From Medicago truncatula (Eukaryota > Streptophyta > Magnoliopsida > Fabales > Fabaceae), in contig NC_053046.1 in assembly GCF_003473485.1 (NCBI RefSeq), positions 2,366,001 through 2,430,000 on the forward strand: a stretch of DNA of 64,000 nt. The letters run 5' to 3'. The notes under the pieces are model-generated. The model saw only the letters and a program-made list of their open reading frames with translations. It made no database searches and had not been told where the DNA came from. This document shows, piece after piece, positions 36,633 through 49,502 of this stretch (the first letter of the stretch is position 1; each line of letters opens with the position of its first letter). The position numbers and the translations under genes are program-made.

Positions 36633-38697
36633 TCATGTAGAAGGAACAACGGAGAGCTCCAAACGGCCGGTCCATTCTTCTCCCGGCTTCAAGGTTATTG
36701 GCTTTCCAACTGCTGCACCATCCACGCAGAGCATTTGCTTGTACTCTTCATCCCCAAAATCCACTATTGACTTTGATTTTTTCTCCCAGGGATTCCAAAC
36801 AACTATTCAATGTCAAAGTTGACATGGATGGTTAGTTTTAATTATCTTTCATGTTTGTGTAACAAAATGACAGAAGTTTTTCCAATTATAGTGCTTAGAT
36901 TTTGGGTCCGAAATGTCATTTGTTTAGAATGAAAGACACTTACCAACATCTGGAAGACCTTCCTTTCGTATCACAAATGTTCGCTTCCTCTCGTGATCTA
37001 GAACGGCTACCATACTGCTAGAATCGAGATAAACTCGATCCACCTAACACAAATAAGAAGACATTAGCATGTTGGTAAAATTTCAAGGATTGCCGATTAA
37101 TTTAACTTACAAATATAAGGATGGGCTTGGATTAAAATCATCAACTGCCTCACCTCAGATTCAAATGTTAAAGCATCTCCTTGTTCAGTGAAGCGTTCCT
37201 TCTGGTGTAGGTTATCCAGATAGTCAAGAGTTTCCAACCCTTCTACCCTCACTTCGCTGTCAATAATCGGAAAAATTTAAGGTTAAGTTAAAAACTTATA
37301 TGCGAATTCAAAGTTTTGCAACTTTATAAAATTTAAAAATAAACAAAAGGACTCGTGAAAAGAAATTAATATTTCAGAACAGATTGATTCCTTGATAAAA
37401 TAATTGATCTTGATCTTATCTTGAAAGTGTTGGAATAGCATACAGACCTGATATCGGATATCGAGAAATATGTATGAAATGCAAAGGAGAAACTGAAAGG
37501 CTTGCCATTGACATTCCGGATGCGAGATATCATATTCAGACGGCCATCTGCTGCCAAACAGACCCTTAGGCGAAACTCGAAGCTGAATAAAATAATTTAG
37601 TACATAAAACATTGTCATCCAACAATCTCAATTCTCAAGATACATGAAATATACATGTTACTGTATAGGAACTGGGGTATCTAGCTACATGCTTCTGGAA
37701 TTTCTACTCTCTTGGATGCGATTCATCAATTGTCCTTTAATGGTTATATATATATATAGCCTCTCAATTTATCTCGGTTATTCTTCTCAGTCCCCCAAAT
37801 TCATAAGTAAAATGCTGGCTGTGATGTTAGTAAAGTATAGAAGATAAAGCGCGTCGCACCTATGTGGCCATATCTTCATATCGTCTTCAGATGGTTTGAG
37901 CAGCAAGTCGATGCAAGCTTTTCCATTTGAATCTGTGGGCAGCGGTGGAGGATTTTGATCAATAACCCATATCTTATTCCTTGCAAATCCATGTTGCTCT
38001 AGTGTTCCACGGTTTCCAAACTAAAAAATCACACCAACCAACCTTTTTATCTATCTATCTATCTATATAGATTTGTGTAATTCAGGTGTTAAATAAATAG
38101 TACTGCTATCTAAAATCTAAAATTACCTGTGGAAAACAGATTGGAATTCCTCCTCGTACTGGTTTTGGAGGAGTGTAGACGGCCTAATTGGAAAGAGAGA
38201 GAAAATGTCATAAAAATTTGTTACATTCTCTAAACAAAATTAAGGGTAATTGGTAATATTGTTGGGAAATAACCTATGAATCACTATCACATACATCATA
38301 CACAACACCGATACTGACACGCAAATACTAATTATAGAAGTGACCGGACATGCCTTTAATCTGAAGTGTCAGTGCTACATAGGAAATATCTGACACGAAA
38401 AACCTCATTTACCTTGGTACTAGTGAACAATAACTCTTCACCGCGTTCTGTTTTCCATGAAAGAACTTGCCCTCCATGCAAGCTAACCTGAAAAAGTCAC
38501 ACACACAACGCTAGCATCAATCAAATTCAAAAGAGTGGATGAGGTAGTTGAAATTGAAATCGAAAGAGTTGAGAAAATGTAACCGTTGCTGAAGCTCCTC
38601 GAACGTTTCGAAGAACAACTTGTTCTATTCCATTTTTGTCCTTGATAACTTCAACTGATGTTATTTTATGATCACTTTCAGCTCCAGAATGATTCAT
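36633..38697 (-). CDS. glucose-6-phosphate 1-epimerase
   Basis: Eight exons on the minus strand, all with GT-AG sites: 38697-38584, 38487-38413, 38183-38127, 38020-37860, 37582-37448, 37256-37154, 37043-36944 and 36802-36633. They encode 304 residues. The enzyme interconverts the alpha and beta anomers of glucose 6-phosphate and belongs to the aldose 1-epimerase (galactose mutarotase-like) fold. Family marks are LHGGQVLSW (41-49), GGIPICFPQFG (74-84), EQHGFARN (90-97) with the conserved His92 and Arg96, and the catalytic-type His172 in FAFHTYF. The C-terminal MLCVDGA has Asp276 where fungal enzymes have Glu, as I recall for plant members. An in-frame TAG four codons upstream supports the start. 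No targeting peptide is visible, so the enzyme is likely cytosolic. Confidence 0.94.
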
Positions 38698-41035
38698 CTC
38701 AAAAATCTACTTTGAGAGTAACAATTCAAGGAAAAAAAAGAAACTGTATCTCTATTTTTTCCTCTGTTTCTAAATTCTAAGTTATGAACACCAAAAACTG
38801 ATTTATCAGAAGTTAAGAAAACCAACTTTGATGTGACAGAATTGGTTCAGCAGATGAAAAATCACAAGCTTCCCATGACAACTTTCTTGTGACAGACAAA
38901 GTTTTTTCGTGAAGATTGAAAATGAAAGGCCAATTTCTTCCAACTATATGTATGTGATCTAGAAATAAAGATTGTAACTGTTTATCTATTTACTAAGCAA
39001 AAATCAAGAGATACAAAGAGTTATATATTTTTGGCACCGTTAGGCCTAATAATTCAGTTATTATCTGTAACAGTAACAGAAACAAATATGGAAAATCTTA
39101 TTGAAAAGGGAAGAAATAAAGTAGATAGTTACAACTCAAGAGTCAAGAACAAAATATTGAGGATAAAATGGTGTCTTGTCGATTTTTTGTATTTGAGGTA
39201 AGCATGTCTTTTTAATTTTAATGTGGACGGATTTTGAAGAAACAGTCACATAATAATGAAGATATCATAAACTTAATACTTAGACAAAGAAAATATGTGA
39301 TCAATAACTAAGCGGCAAAGGATTTATGGTATGCGTTAAATTTGAATTGAATGGTTTGGACTTTCAACGCATATTGTGGAATTTAATATGAAAATTGTTA
39401 CTTTGGTCAAAAAAATAATATGAACATGTGACTCAGCAAGCAAGCAATACCAGAATAAACGACCCAGTTGACAATTCAGAGTTATATGTTCTTTCAAACG
39501 GTTAAAAGTTAGACAAATGAGTCTAATATACTTCAAACCTTAATAAAGCTTTAAATGGAGGAAGACTTGGTAGATTTTGGACCTTTCATTTCAGGTCAAC
39601 AAGGCCTGCTACTACTGTTGTGCTGAGACTGGGAGAGAGACAGTGGATAGATAAGATAATCTGCAAACCGTTAGTTAGGGGTCATACAACACTCAAAAGG
39701 AACAAAGACAAACCATGTCATACAAATTTAACGGTCTTTTTTTATATAAAAAAATAATAATTGAATTAAACTATGATAATGTGTGTCTTAGCTGATCTTT
39801 ACGTTATTCGAATCAACTACAGTTATGCGTAAAGATATATCGTTTGCACAAAAAAAAAAACTAAATCACTTTTACTGGGAATTTACAAATTTTAATTTAA
39901 TCTAATGGACTCTTAGTAAATAACTAATTTTTTTTATTAATTTATACGGTATATTTAAGAAAATGAAGTTTATATTTATTTGAGTTCTTTTGTCCTTTTG
40001 TTCTGCACATATATATGACTTCTTATTTTATTTTCCTAGTGCGTTGAGTGATTATTCTATATACAGCTTTTTATTTATTATTTTTAAATATTGTTTGTTA
40101 ATTTTCTTTTTTAACCATTCAATTCCCATGAAAAAAAATTGAATTTGGTCAATAGATAAATAAATTCTAGCCAAAATTTGTTTTAACTAGAATTTGAACT
40201 CGAATTTTTCGTCTTTTATCGTAGTTCATTAACTAACTATTTAAAGTTAATCATGTGATTAATATTGCTAGCGATCCATGATTCTCAAAGAAAAGAGTTG
40301 TGATCATTCAAAATTCGATCACCATTTGTTATGGAGTCCATTAAACATTTGAGCTCAATCTTTTTATTATATTGTTAGTTAAATTTGAGCATAGCTGTTC
40401 CAATTTTTTTAGTTTATATGTTTTAAGGAAATAGGTAAAATACACATATCATTTGATTTTTTTAATTACTTTTCTTTCTATATTACATCAACAGTTATAA
40501 AGGATATATTTTTATACGGTTGTTAATCAACTTGTACTCCTCATGAATGATGACGTGAGTTTGAAGTTAGAAAGAAGAGAAGCAATGCAGCACAGAACGG
40601 TGATACCTTATCATCAAAATAGTCGGTGCACTAGTTTATATATGTCAAGAAACATGAATGAGATTCCCCTAAAGAAAAACATGAATGAGATTGTCAACAA
40701 CAAAAGAAAACGTGAATTATATCAGAGCTGGGAAATAAAAAATGTATAAGAGAAATTATAAAAATCATTTCATCAATGTAATTGCATGCAACTAGAACTA
40801 TTAAATCTTTAAACGAAAACTTATCTTCAGAGTTCAGATAGTCCGACAGCGCCGGCCATTTTAGACAAAATTATGTAATATTATTTTATCTAGAATAATA
40901 TATCTTAATAAAAGACAAAAAATAATATACCAAATGGTTAAAATAATTAAGGTGTGACTTTCTACTTGGCTAATTTTGTTACTTCCAATTATGATATTGT
41001 TTGGATTGGAGAAACTCCTAATTGTATTTAAGAAA
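38698..41035. other. intergenic DNA, epimerase promoter side
   Basis: The upstream side of the epimerase gene. The short frames on both strands (at most 68 codons) show no domains. No repeat with defined ends was found. Confidence 0.45.
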
Positions 41036-41162
41036 ATCATTAGAAAAGATTTAGAGGTCAATGAATTAGACCCAAATATAGTTTCTAATAGAATACTATG
41101 GTATCATTTGATCCATGTAGCCGATCCCACTTAATGGGATAAAGCTTGTTGTTGTTGTTGTA
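41036..41162 (+). mobile_element. 3' tail of an RTE-type LINE
   Basis: An open frame IIRKDLEVNELDPNIVSNRI, then LWYHLIHVADPT and a TAA, matches the C-terminal end typical of plant RTE LINE proteins. The untranslated end follows (CCACTTAATGGGATAAAGCT) and then a tail of GTT repeats, the hallmark of this clade. The 5' part of the element is absent, as expected from incomplete target-primed reverse transcription. Confidence 0.8.
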
Positions 41163-41411
41163 TGTTTGCTTTCGATTTGAAGTCAGTCTATATCTAATAA
41201 AATCATTTTCCAAGTTAAAAAGTAAAATAAAAGATCAAGGTGACTTTGAAACTGAATATAGGATTAAATTATTGTGTATTGTTATGAATCGGATTCAAAA
41301 AATTTAATAAGTGGTAACAAAATCATATAATATAAATAAATGTTTATGTAGAAATACGTCAACACAAACGTAATTCATTTAGATGTCGAGATAAATGAAT
41401 TCTAATGTCTC

Positions 41412-41539
41412 CGTATGCTTAGCTCAATTGCATAATATATGTATAGTTGAGATTAGAACCCCAGACATCCATCCCACTTATCCACGTTTAAAATATGTGA
41501 CCTCTAATCATTAGAATGACTACTTGACAAAAAAAATGA
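41412..41539 (+). mobile_element. degenerate tRNA-derived SINE
   Basis: The A box (GCTTAGCTCAATTG) and B box (GAGATTAGAACCCC) are recognisable, followed by ACATCCATCCCACTTATCCA and a short A tail. It belongs to the same family as the copy at 10970 but has more mutations. Confidence 0.65.
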
Positions 41540-41625
41540 GCTCTGACAAAGAAGTTTAGGACCAGTAAAAAAAAAGCAAGTTTTGGACTTAACTCAAACT
41601 TTATAAACTATCATAATTAATTAAT

Positions 41626-42125
41626 GGGTTAAATATATTTTTGGTCCCTATAAATATGTCAAGTTTTCGTTTTAGTCCCTCTAAAATTTTCCTTCAACTT
41701 TTAGTCCCTATAAAGTTTTCAATCTTCACTTTTGGTCCCTCTTTTAAAGTAAACTTATATGTATAATTCATATTATTTTATAAAATTTTCCAGAAAAATT
41801 CAAGATATTATAAGAATGACTCTAAAAAAAATTAAGAATTTTTTAACAAAACATGAATTTAATATGAATTTTTATATTGTTTATGGTTAAAAATTCATAT
41901 TTAATTTGTGTTTTGTTAAAAAAATCTAATTTTTTTTAGGAATTGTTTTTAGAATATTTGACACATTTCTGCACAATTTCATTAAAAAATATAAAAATTA
42001 AATTAAAAATAGGGACCAAAAGTAGTGATTGAAAATTTTATAGGGACTGAAAGTTGAAGGAAAATTTTAGAGAGACTAAAACGAAAAATTAACATATTTA
42101 TAGGGACCAAAAACATATTTAATCC
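41626..42125. mobile_element. 500-bp MITE with 9-bp target duplication
   Basis: The left end GGGTTAAATATATTTTTGGT and the right end ACCAAAAACATATTTAATCC are inverted repeats. They extend over 100 bp (GTCCCTATAAATATG against CATATTTATAGGGAC). The 9-bp direct repeat TTAATTAAT is exact on both sides (41617-41625 and 42126-42134). No coding sequence is present. It is probably Mutator-derived, and the family with TTTTGGTCCCTATAAA ends is common in legumes. Confidence 0.9.
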
Positions 42126-42134
42126 TTAATTAAT

Positions 42135-44449
42135 TTAATAACATTTGCACATTAAAATGAAACAACAAAAATACATAATAGAAAAGGTACAATATAAGAA
42201 AATGGTTATTATTAGGACTTGGAGTAGTCTTTTGTAACTGTTTTCATTTGCAGACGGAAGCGTAGAGAACACTGTCCTTAATTATACTAGCTTTTTGAGG
42301 AATTTCCCGGAAGTTGCTTCCAATCCAACAACTTTTGTCGTTCTAAATTACGATGGAATTATAATGATACAAAAGTCAGAGCGTACAAATGTATGAAACT
42401 TCGCAAATATACTAATATACTGTTCCGAATGCAAAGGCTTGGAAAGATAGCTTATCGGAAGCGATAACTTCCGATAGACTATTTCCAAACAAAAAGAGTA
42501 AAAAATAGCTTATTGGAAATTATCTTCCGATAAAGACTGGCTTCAGAGCAACACTGGAGAGAGCAATTTTCAAATGTTTCAGCTTAAAACATTCCGTATG
42601 TGACATGTTTCAGCAATTTTCAACTTTTAATTTTCATTCCGGAGGTGTTTTGCTCCATTTAAGAGACCTCCATTTATCCCTGTTTGCCTCTTAGATATGT
42701 GACATGTGGAGTTTTTTTTATAGGTTGAAAAAATAAATCAAATATCCTTAACTTTCAATAACGCTTATAAACAACTGAAACTTTTGCATTATCTCAATCC
42801 ACAAACAAAATAGAAGACTTTTATATTTGTTTTAGGCACCTTAAGGAATTCTATGTAAATTGTTTTTCTGCAATGAAATGCTAAACACAATGAGCAAAGA
42901 AGAAGAATTAACAACAATATTTGGATTGTTTTATTTAGCTTACAATTCTTTAAACTAATCAACAAAAAATTAAATTTGCATTATATCCTCCACAATATCA
43001 AGAATTTTTCAAAGGGATCATTCTATTTGTATGGCTATGATGAGAACTCATGTGTGTCGATGAAGATCAGCTCTACGGATAAGTGTTATCTATAGAATTG
43101 GTATTGCCATTCATAAAGCCTCTAATAAAAAATATTATTATGACTACAAAACAACAAATCAGCAAAGCAGTTTAGAAAAGAGTGAAACAATAATTTTTAC
43201 CTAAAGAGGATTATGAAGAGAAATAAATCTCAAAAATCTGAATATAAAACAATGAAAGATTATGTTATAGTTAACATTCACACATGCAGCTAAATGTCTG
43301 GTTCATATTCATACCCTCTGTCGAAGCATGCACTAAATATATTATGTTGTCACATTTCCATCAATTGATAAGAACTTACAGGTATAAATTAAGATAAAGA
43401 AGACATTAAATGTTAACAACTAAAAAGTGTAACATCAAAGAGAACAAAATGCGGGACAAAAACATTGTTAACCAACTAAAAGACAGAAACAAATCCGTTG
43501 TAGTTAAGTCTATATAATTTCTATAAAATATAGCATGATCACTTTTCACCACCTGCTAGAAGTTTTCACAAAGTGAAAATCAAATCAATGTATATTTTCT
43601 GAGTTATAATCTTAAATATTGCAAATGAAAGTTATATTTATAAAATCTCCTTACCAAATGAAGAGACTAAACTCTTACTCACCCACCAATAACATTAGCA
43701 ATTGTTGCATTGTGAGGACCTGCAACTGCACATGATTTTTACTTCAAGATAGGTACTATCTGAGTTATAATCTGAAAAATTGTAAAATCAAGATTAAGAA
43801 AATAAGAGACAGATGTTGTAAAAAGAGAAAGTCCAATTTGGAAAGAGAATAAAATCTGGATGCTTAGATTAAAATTATGAAGAGAATTTAGCAAGATTGA
43901 TACTTCATTACATTGAAAAGCAAAAACTGAAGAATCAAATGTTTGATTCAACAACTGAAAATAAAGCAAAACGATGGAGCAGCAAACACTCCATTATATG
44001 AATCTGGATTATTAACCAAAGGACATGTTGCATCAATACAGTAAAAATAAAAAGTGTTGTAAAACATCTTTAAGCATGAAAACATACACAAAAATCAGAC
44101 CATAGCATCAGATATACCCATTAAGTAGTGATACGACAACAACATTTTTCAATATTACCACTTGATATTCTTTGAATGAATGATTGAAGGGAGAAATTCT
44201 CTGAATGAATGATTAAAGGGATAAATAATGTGTTTTATTCAATTATGTATGGTACACATTTATAGTGAGAAGGAGAATTGATACGTGAAAGTGCTTTGGA
44301 AGATTTGATATGTGAAAGTGCTTTGGAAACAGCTAAATTTGTGGGGAGTTGGAGTCTGGGTCGTGGTTAATATTAGAAGGGAATTTGAATTTTGCAATCG
44401 CAAAAATGGGAAGCCTGATATAATGGAAAGCCTAACAAATTCTGATTAA
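42135..44449. other. intergenic DNA, no gene recognised
   Basis: At 42440-42540 a short motif, CTTATCGGAAG and its complement, is repeated in both directions and could be part of an old foldback repeat. Otherwise AT-rich DNA without coding signal. If the Helitron-like block at 44450 has a 3' end, it should lie here, but no CTAG with a hairpin and a following T was found. Confidence 0.45.
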
Positions 44450-44956
44450 ATCATCCCTTAATTAATGCACACGAATTGGAAAATGTGCAACAAACTTACA
44501 GGAATTTGTGAATTTGTTAGGTTTTTTTTTTTTTTTTTGAAAAAGGAATTTGTTAGAGCGAAAATAGGATTGGATTGGATTTAGTAGTGAGCTGTTGTTT
44601 TTGATTTCATAAGCATTTGAAAATAACACTTTGATTAAATGGAAATAATAGGAAGAATTTGTTAATAAGAGTGATTTTTTTTTTTTTATGTTTATCTCTT
44701 TATTGTTGTGTTGAAAACAAAATAGGAGGAAATTGTTTGTTTTTTTTTTTGTTTTTATGTTTATCTATTTATTGTTGTGTTGGAAACAAAATAGGAGGAA
44801 ATTGTTATAGGAATAAGAGGAACGATTTTTAAAGTTTATCTCTTAATTAAACAGGTTTAATTGAACATGTGGGTAATAACGTAAAAGTCATCATAAAATC
44901 TAGGTTAAAATTAGGTTAAAAATTGGCTTACGGGTTAACTTTTATATATAAAGATA
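44450..44956 (-). mobile_element. Helitron 5' region, copy 1 (duplicated)
   Basis: On the minus strand this copy starts A/TCTTTATATATAAAAG at 44954, followed by TTAACCCGTAAGCCAA. That is clearly related to the 5' end of the Helitron at 46943-49501 (TCTTCTTATATATTAAAG, then TTAACAAGTAAGCC). The same 0.5 kb is repeated in direct orientation at 45182-45680. Within each copy an 85-bp module with TTTATTGTTGTGTTGGAAAC is itself doubled. No 3' end of the element was located. Confidence 0.7.
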
Positions 44957-45680
<724 letters not shown>

Positions 45681-46468
45681 ACAAAAGTCATGCGCGTTTC
45701 ATCTTTTGTTCTCTCTCTGATACAACAACACGCGCCTTCCTTCTTCCTCTTCTCAAAATCACTGCTGCATCTCCCTCTCCCTCTCGCCGGCGCTGCCGAC
45801 GCCGCATCTCTGCCACCATCCACCGGCGGCGCTATCGAGTTCATCAAAAATAACAAACTTATAAGGAATTTTCGAAACACTGTTTTAAGAATCGAAATCC
45901 AAAACATCAAAATCTTGTATTTTCTTTTTCATGGTTTAAATCAGCTTCAAAGGTGTTGTTTTTCATCCCTTAAGACTCGTTTTTTTAACCTAAAGGATTA
46001 AGAGGATTGTCAATTTAAAATTCATTCAATCCCTTTGTTGTGATTCTAATTTTAATTAATTAATTTGTTCTTCAATTTTAGAAAGATCCTACGTTATGAT
46101 TAATCTCGTCAAAATTATGGTTATGGATTTTGCAATGAAACTGGAAAATTGAAAGGGGAATGAAGGAGGTGGAGGAGAAAGGGATCAGGTGACCAAGAGT
46201 GAAGAAAGCATGTGATGATGTCTTTTAATCTCAGCCTTTAGATTTGATTTTACCACATGTCACACATCTGTAAACTAAAAAGAGTAAATGAAGCAAACAA
46301 AAATGGAGCAAAGATGAACTCATTCCGTATAGAGTACGCCGAAGGGAAGGGAGCACAATGAAGTTGGTTTGAATTTTCTAAACTTACTAGAACATTCATA
46401 AAGTGTTGGCCTATTGGGCTCTTGTAAAATGAGCGATTCACTTTGAAGTTCTAAACTCATATTAGATA
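45681..46468. other. intergenic DNA with a GC-rich patch
   Basis: At 45720-45850 the DNA is much richer in GC (CTCGCCGGCGCTGCCGACGC) and a 103-codon frame crosses it. This looks like the start of a captured or decayed gene, but no domain is recognised. Confidence 0.4.
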
Positions 46469-46917
46469 CTCCCTCCGTTGGAAAAAAAAAAAAAAATTAT
46501 TCCTATTTATCTGTCACTTTAACACTTTATGGATACAATTAGTCAAATATACCCCTAACCTCTCAATTACCACTACCTACACATTAATTGTATACTCCAT
46601 TATGCTATGCTAAATTAATTCATGAATTCCAGTGCCATTCCGTTTTACAAAGGCCACAGATGCTTTCTAGAGAACTATTGGCTTAAGATTGGCTCGGTAT
46701 TAACAAAACAAAAAGTTTGTTTTCAACAAAAAAAAAGAGGCTTAATATTATTGTTCCGTTCCATCTGGCGTTTAACATGGGCTGCAAGTTAAACAAATAC
46801 ATGTGTTGTTATTATGGATTAAATAAGGGTAAATAAGGAAATAAAAGATTGTTTGACCTTTGCCTTGGTTGCAGTGAGTTGACCTAAAACACACATATAG
46901 AGGAACAGAGGGAGGAG
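46469..46917. mobile_element. Stowaway-like MITE
   Basis: It starts TA/CTCCCTCCGTTGG and ends AACAGAGGGAGGAG/TA. The CTCCCTCCGT motif with a TA duplication is the signature of Tc1/mariner-derived Stowaway elements. The inverted ends are imperfect, and the element is long for the family (449 bp), so it may hold a nested insertion. Confidence 0.65.
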
Positions 46918-46942
46918 TAAACTAAGTGATATTAATCACTAA

Positions 46943-49501
46943 CTAGACTTTCCACCCGTGCTGCCGCACGGGTCATATACATTGTAGATATAGTAGACAA
47001 AAACAAATCTCAATGCATATCAAAGAGAATGAAATATGTGGTCCCAAATATATGCAGATGTTGGAATTCGAACCTCAGACACCACGCTTATTCACCAAAA
47101 AAATATTAATTTTTATCAATCGTGTTACTTCATTCTTTTGTTAAAATTATATGTCAATATTATATTATTGGTATGTTACTTCATATTTTTCTTCTTTTTT
47201 TTGAAAAAATGTTACTTCATTCTTTTGTAAAAATTATATGTTAATGTTATATTATGTACCTAAAAATAGTTCATTCTTAACCTCAACATGTAAAATGTTT
47301 TATTTAAATAATTTTCCTTTTATCGAATATTTGGCCTTTACCGTAAATGATACCCTTTAACTGTTTGTTGAAATGTTTCTTCCACCTGTTTATATAGATT
47401 GCAAAATTCAGGTGCATTTTGTGGTAAATATTTAACAAAGAGAGTTCAGTTCTAATTTGGATGAAAAGTGTAATATTAACAAAAAAAATGTTGCTATAAT
47501 CTTTCAAAACCCTTTTATTCCAATAGGGCGATTTGTTTTGTTGAAGAAATAGGGCGATTTATTTTGAAGAAATAGGGGAAATAAAGCGATGCCGATTTGC
47601 TTTGTTCATGAAAATAGGAGATTAGGTGTGAGCATTAGCGTTGTTCATGAAAATAGAAGATTAGGTGTGAGCATTAGGGTTAAAACGGTAAAATTATGCA
47701 ACAGGGTTTAGGTTAAAATTAGGGCTCATGAAAATATGAGATTAGGTGTGAGCATTAGGGTTGTTCATGAAAATAAAAGATTAGGTGTGAGCATTAGGGT
47801 TAAAACGGTAAAATTATGCAACAGGGTTTAGGTTAAAATTAGGGCTCATGAAAATATAAGATTAGGTGTGAGCATTAGGGTTGTTCATGAAAATATAAGA
47901 TTAGGTGTGAGCATTAGGGTTAAAACGGTAAAATTATGCAATAGGATTTAGGTTAAAATTAGGGCTTACGGGTTACCTTTAATATATAAGAAGATTAGGT
48001 GAGAGCAATAGGATTGTTCATGAAAATAGGAGATTAGGTGTGAACATTAGGGTTAAAACAGTAAAATTATGCAATAGGGTTTAGGTTAAAATTAGGGCTT
48101 ACTTGTTAACTTTAATATATAAGAAGATTAGGAGAGAGCATTATGATTGTTCATGAAAATAGGAGATTAGGTGTGAACATTAGGGTTAAAACAGTAAAAT
48201 TATGCAATAGGGTTTAGGTTAAAATTAGGGCTTACATGTTAACTTTAATATATAAGAAGATTGTTCATGAAAATAGGAGATTAGGTGTGAACATTAGGGT
48301 TAAAACAGTAAAATTATGCAATAGGATTTAGGTTAAAATTAGGGCTTACTTGTTAACTTTAATATATAAGAAGATTAGGAGAGAGCATTAGGATTGTTCA
48401 TGAAAATAGGAGATTAGGTGTGAACATTAGGGTTAAAACAGTAAAATTATGCAATAGGGTTTAGGTTTAAATTAGGGCTTACATGTTAACTTTAATATAT
48501 AAGAAGATTGTTCATGAAAATAGGAGATTAGGTGTGAACATTAGGGTTAAAACAGTAAAATTATGCAATAGGGTTTAGGTTAAAATTAGGGCTTACATGT
48601 TAACTTTAATATATAAGAAGATTAGGAGAGAGCATTAGGATTGTTCATGAAAATAGGAGATTAGGTGTGAACATTAGGGTTAAAACAGTAAAATTATGCA
48701 ATAGGGTTTAGGTTTAAATTAGGGCTTACATGTTAACTTTAATATATAAGAAGATTGTTCATGAAAATAGGAGATTAGGTGTGAACATTAGGGTTAAAAC
48801 AGTAAAATTATGCAATAGGGTTTAGGTTAAAATTAGGGCTTACATGTTAACTTTAATATATAAGAAGATTAGGAGAGAGCATTAGGAATGTTCATGAAAA
48901 TAGGAGATTAGGTGTGAACATTAGGGTTAAAACAGTAAAATTATGCAATAGGGTTTAGGTTAAAATTAGGGCTTACTTGTTAACTTTAATATATAAGAAG
49001 ATTAGGAGAGAGCATTAGGAATGTTCATGAAAATAGGAGATTAGGTGTGAACATTAGGGTTAAAACAGTAAAATTATGCAATAGGGTTTAAGTTAAAATT
49101 AGGACTTACATGTTAACTTTAATATATAAGAAGATTATGAGAGAGCATTAGGAATGTTCATGAAAATAGGAGATTAGGTGTAAACATTAGGGTTAAAACA
49201 GTAAAATTATGCAATAGGGTTTAGGTTAAAATTAGGGCTTACTTGTTAACTTTAATATATAAGAAGATAGGAGATTAGGTGTGAACATTAGGGTTAAAAC
49301 AGTAAAATTATGCAATAGGGTTTAGGTTAAAATTAGGACTTACATGTTAACTTTAATATATAAGAAGATTAGGAGAGAGCATTAGGAATGTTCATGAAAA
49401 TAGGAGATTAGGTGTAAACATTAGGGTTAAAACAGTAAAATTATGCAATAGGGTTTAGGTTAAAATTAAGGCTTACTTGTTAACTTTAATATATAAGAAG
49501 A
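46943..49501 (-). mobile_element. non-autonomous Helitron with bounded ends, 2,559 bp
   Basis: On the minus strand the 5' end is A/TCTTCTTATATATTAAAG at 49501. The 3' end at 46943 is CTAG followed by T, so the element sits between A and T as Helitrons do. Seven bases before the CTAG is a perfect 8-bp hairpin (ACCCGTGC, loop GGCA, GCACGGGT; 46954-46973), the rolling-circle stop signal. There is no Rep/helicase gene. About three quarters of the element is a tandem array of its own 5' terminus (47590-49501). The 3' part carries a SINE fragment near 47040-47100 (B box AATTCGAACCTC). Confidence 0.88.
47590..49501 (-). repeat. minisatellite of Helitron 5' termini, about 13 complete ends
   Basis: Units of about 133 bp, with shorter forms of about 101-115 bp, are arranged head to tail. 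Each full unit on the minus strand starts A/TCTTCTTATATATTAAAG. It then has TAAGCCCTAATTTTAACC, ACCCTATTGCATAATTTTAC, CACCTAATCTCCTATTTTCA and GCTCTCTCCTAA. I count about 13 copies with the terminus between 47977 and 49501. A few older, more diverged copies without it lie at 47590-47960. The short forms lack all or part of a 32-bp spacer. Confidence 0.9.
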
Positions 49502-49502
49502 T

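Noticed and set aside
43556-43585. CTAG with a TTTTCAC/GTGAAAA hairpin as the 3' end of the 44.4-kb Helitron
   Set aside because: The base after CTAG on the minus strand is C instead of T, the stem is AT-rich, and the spacing differs from the neighbouring family member.
45690-46001. 103-codon frame in a GC-rich patch
   Set aside because: Only the first third is GC-rich. The rest is AT-rich filler with no domain and no neighbouring exons.
47590-49501. Interstitial telomere-like repeat (TTAGGGTT occurrences)
   Set aside because: The motif occurs once or twice per 100-133-bp unit and not in tandem. The units are Helitron 5' termini.
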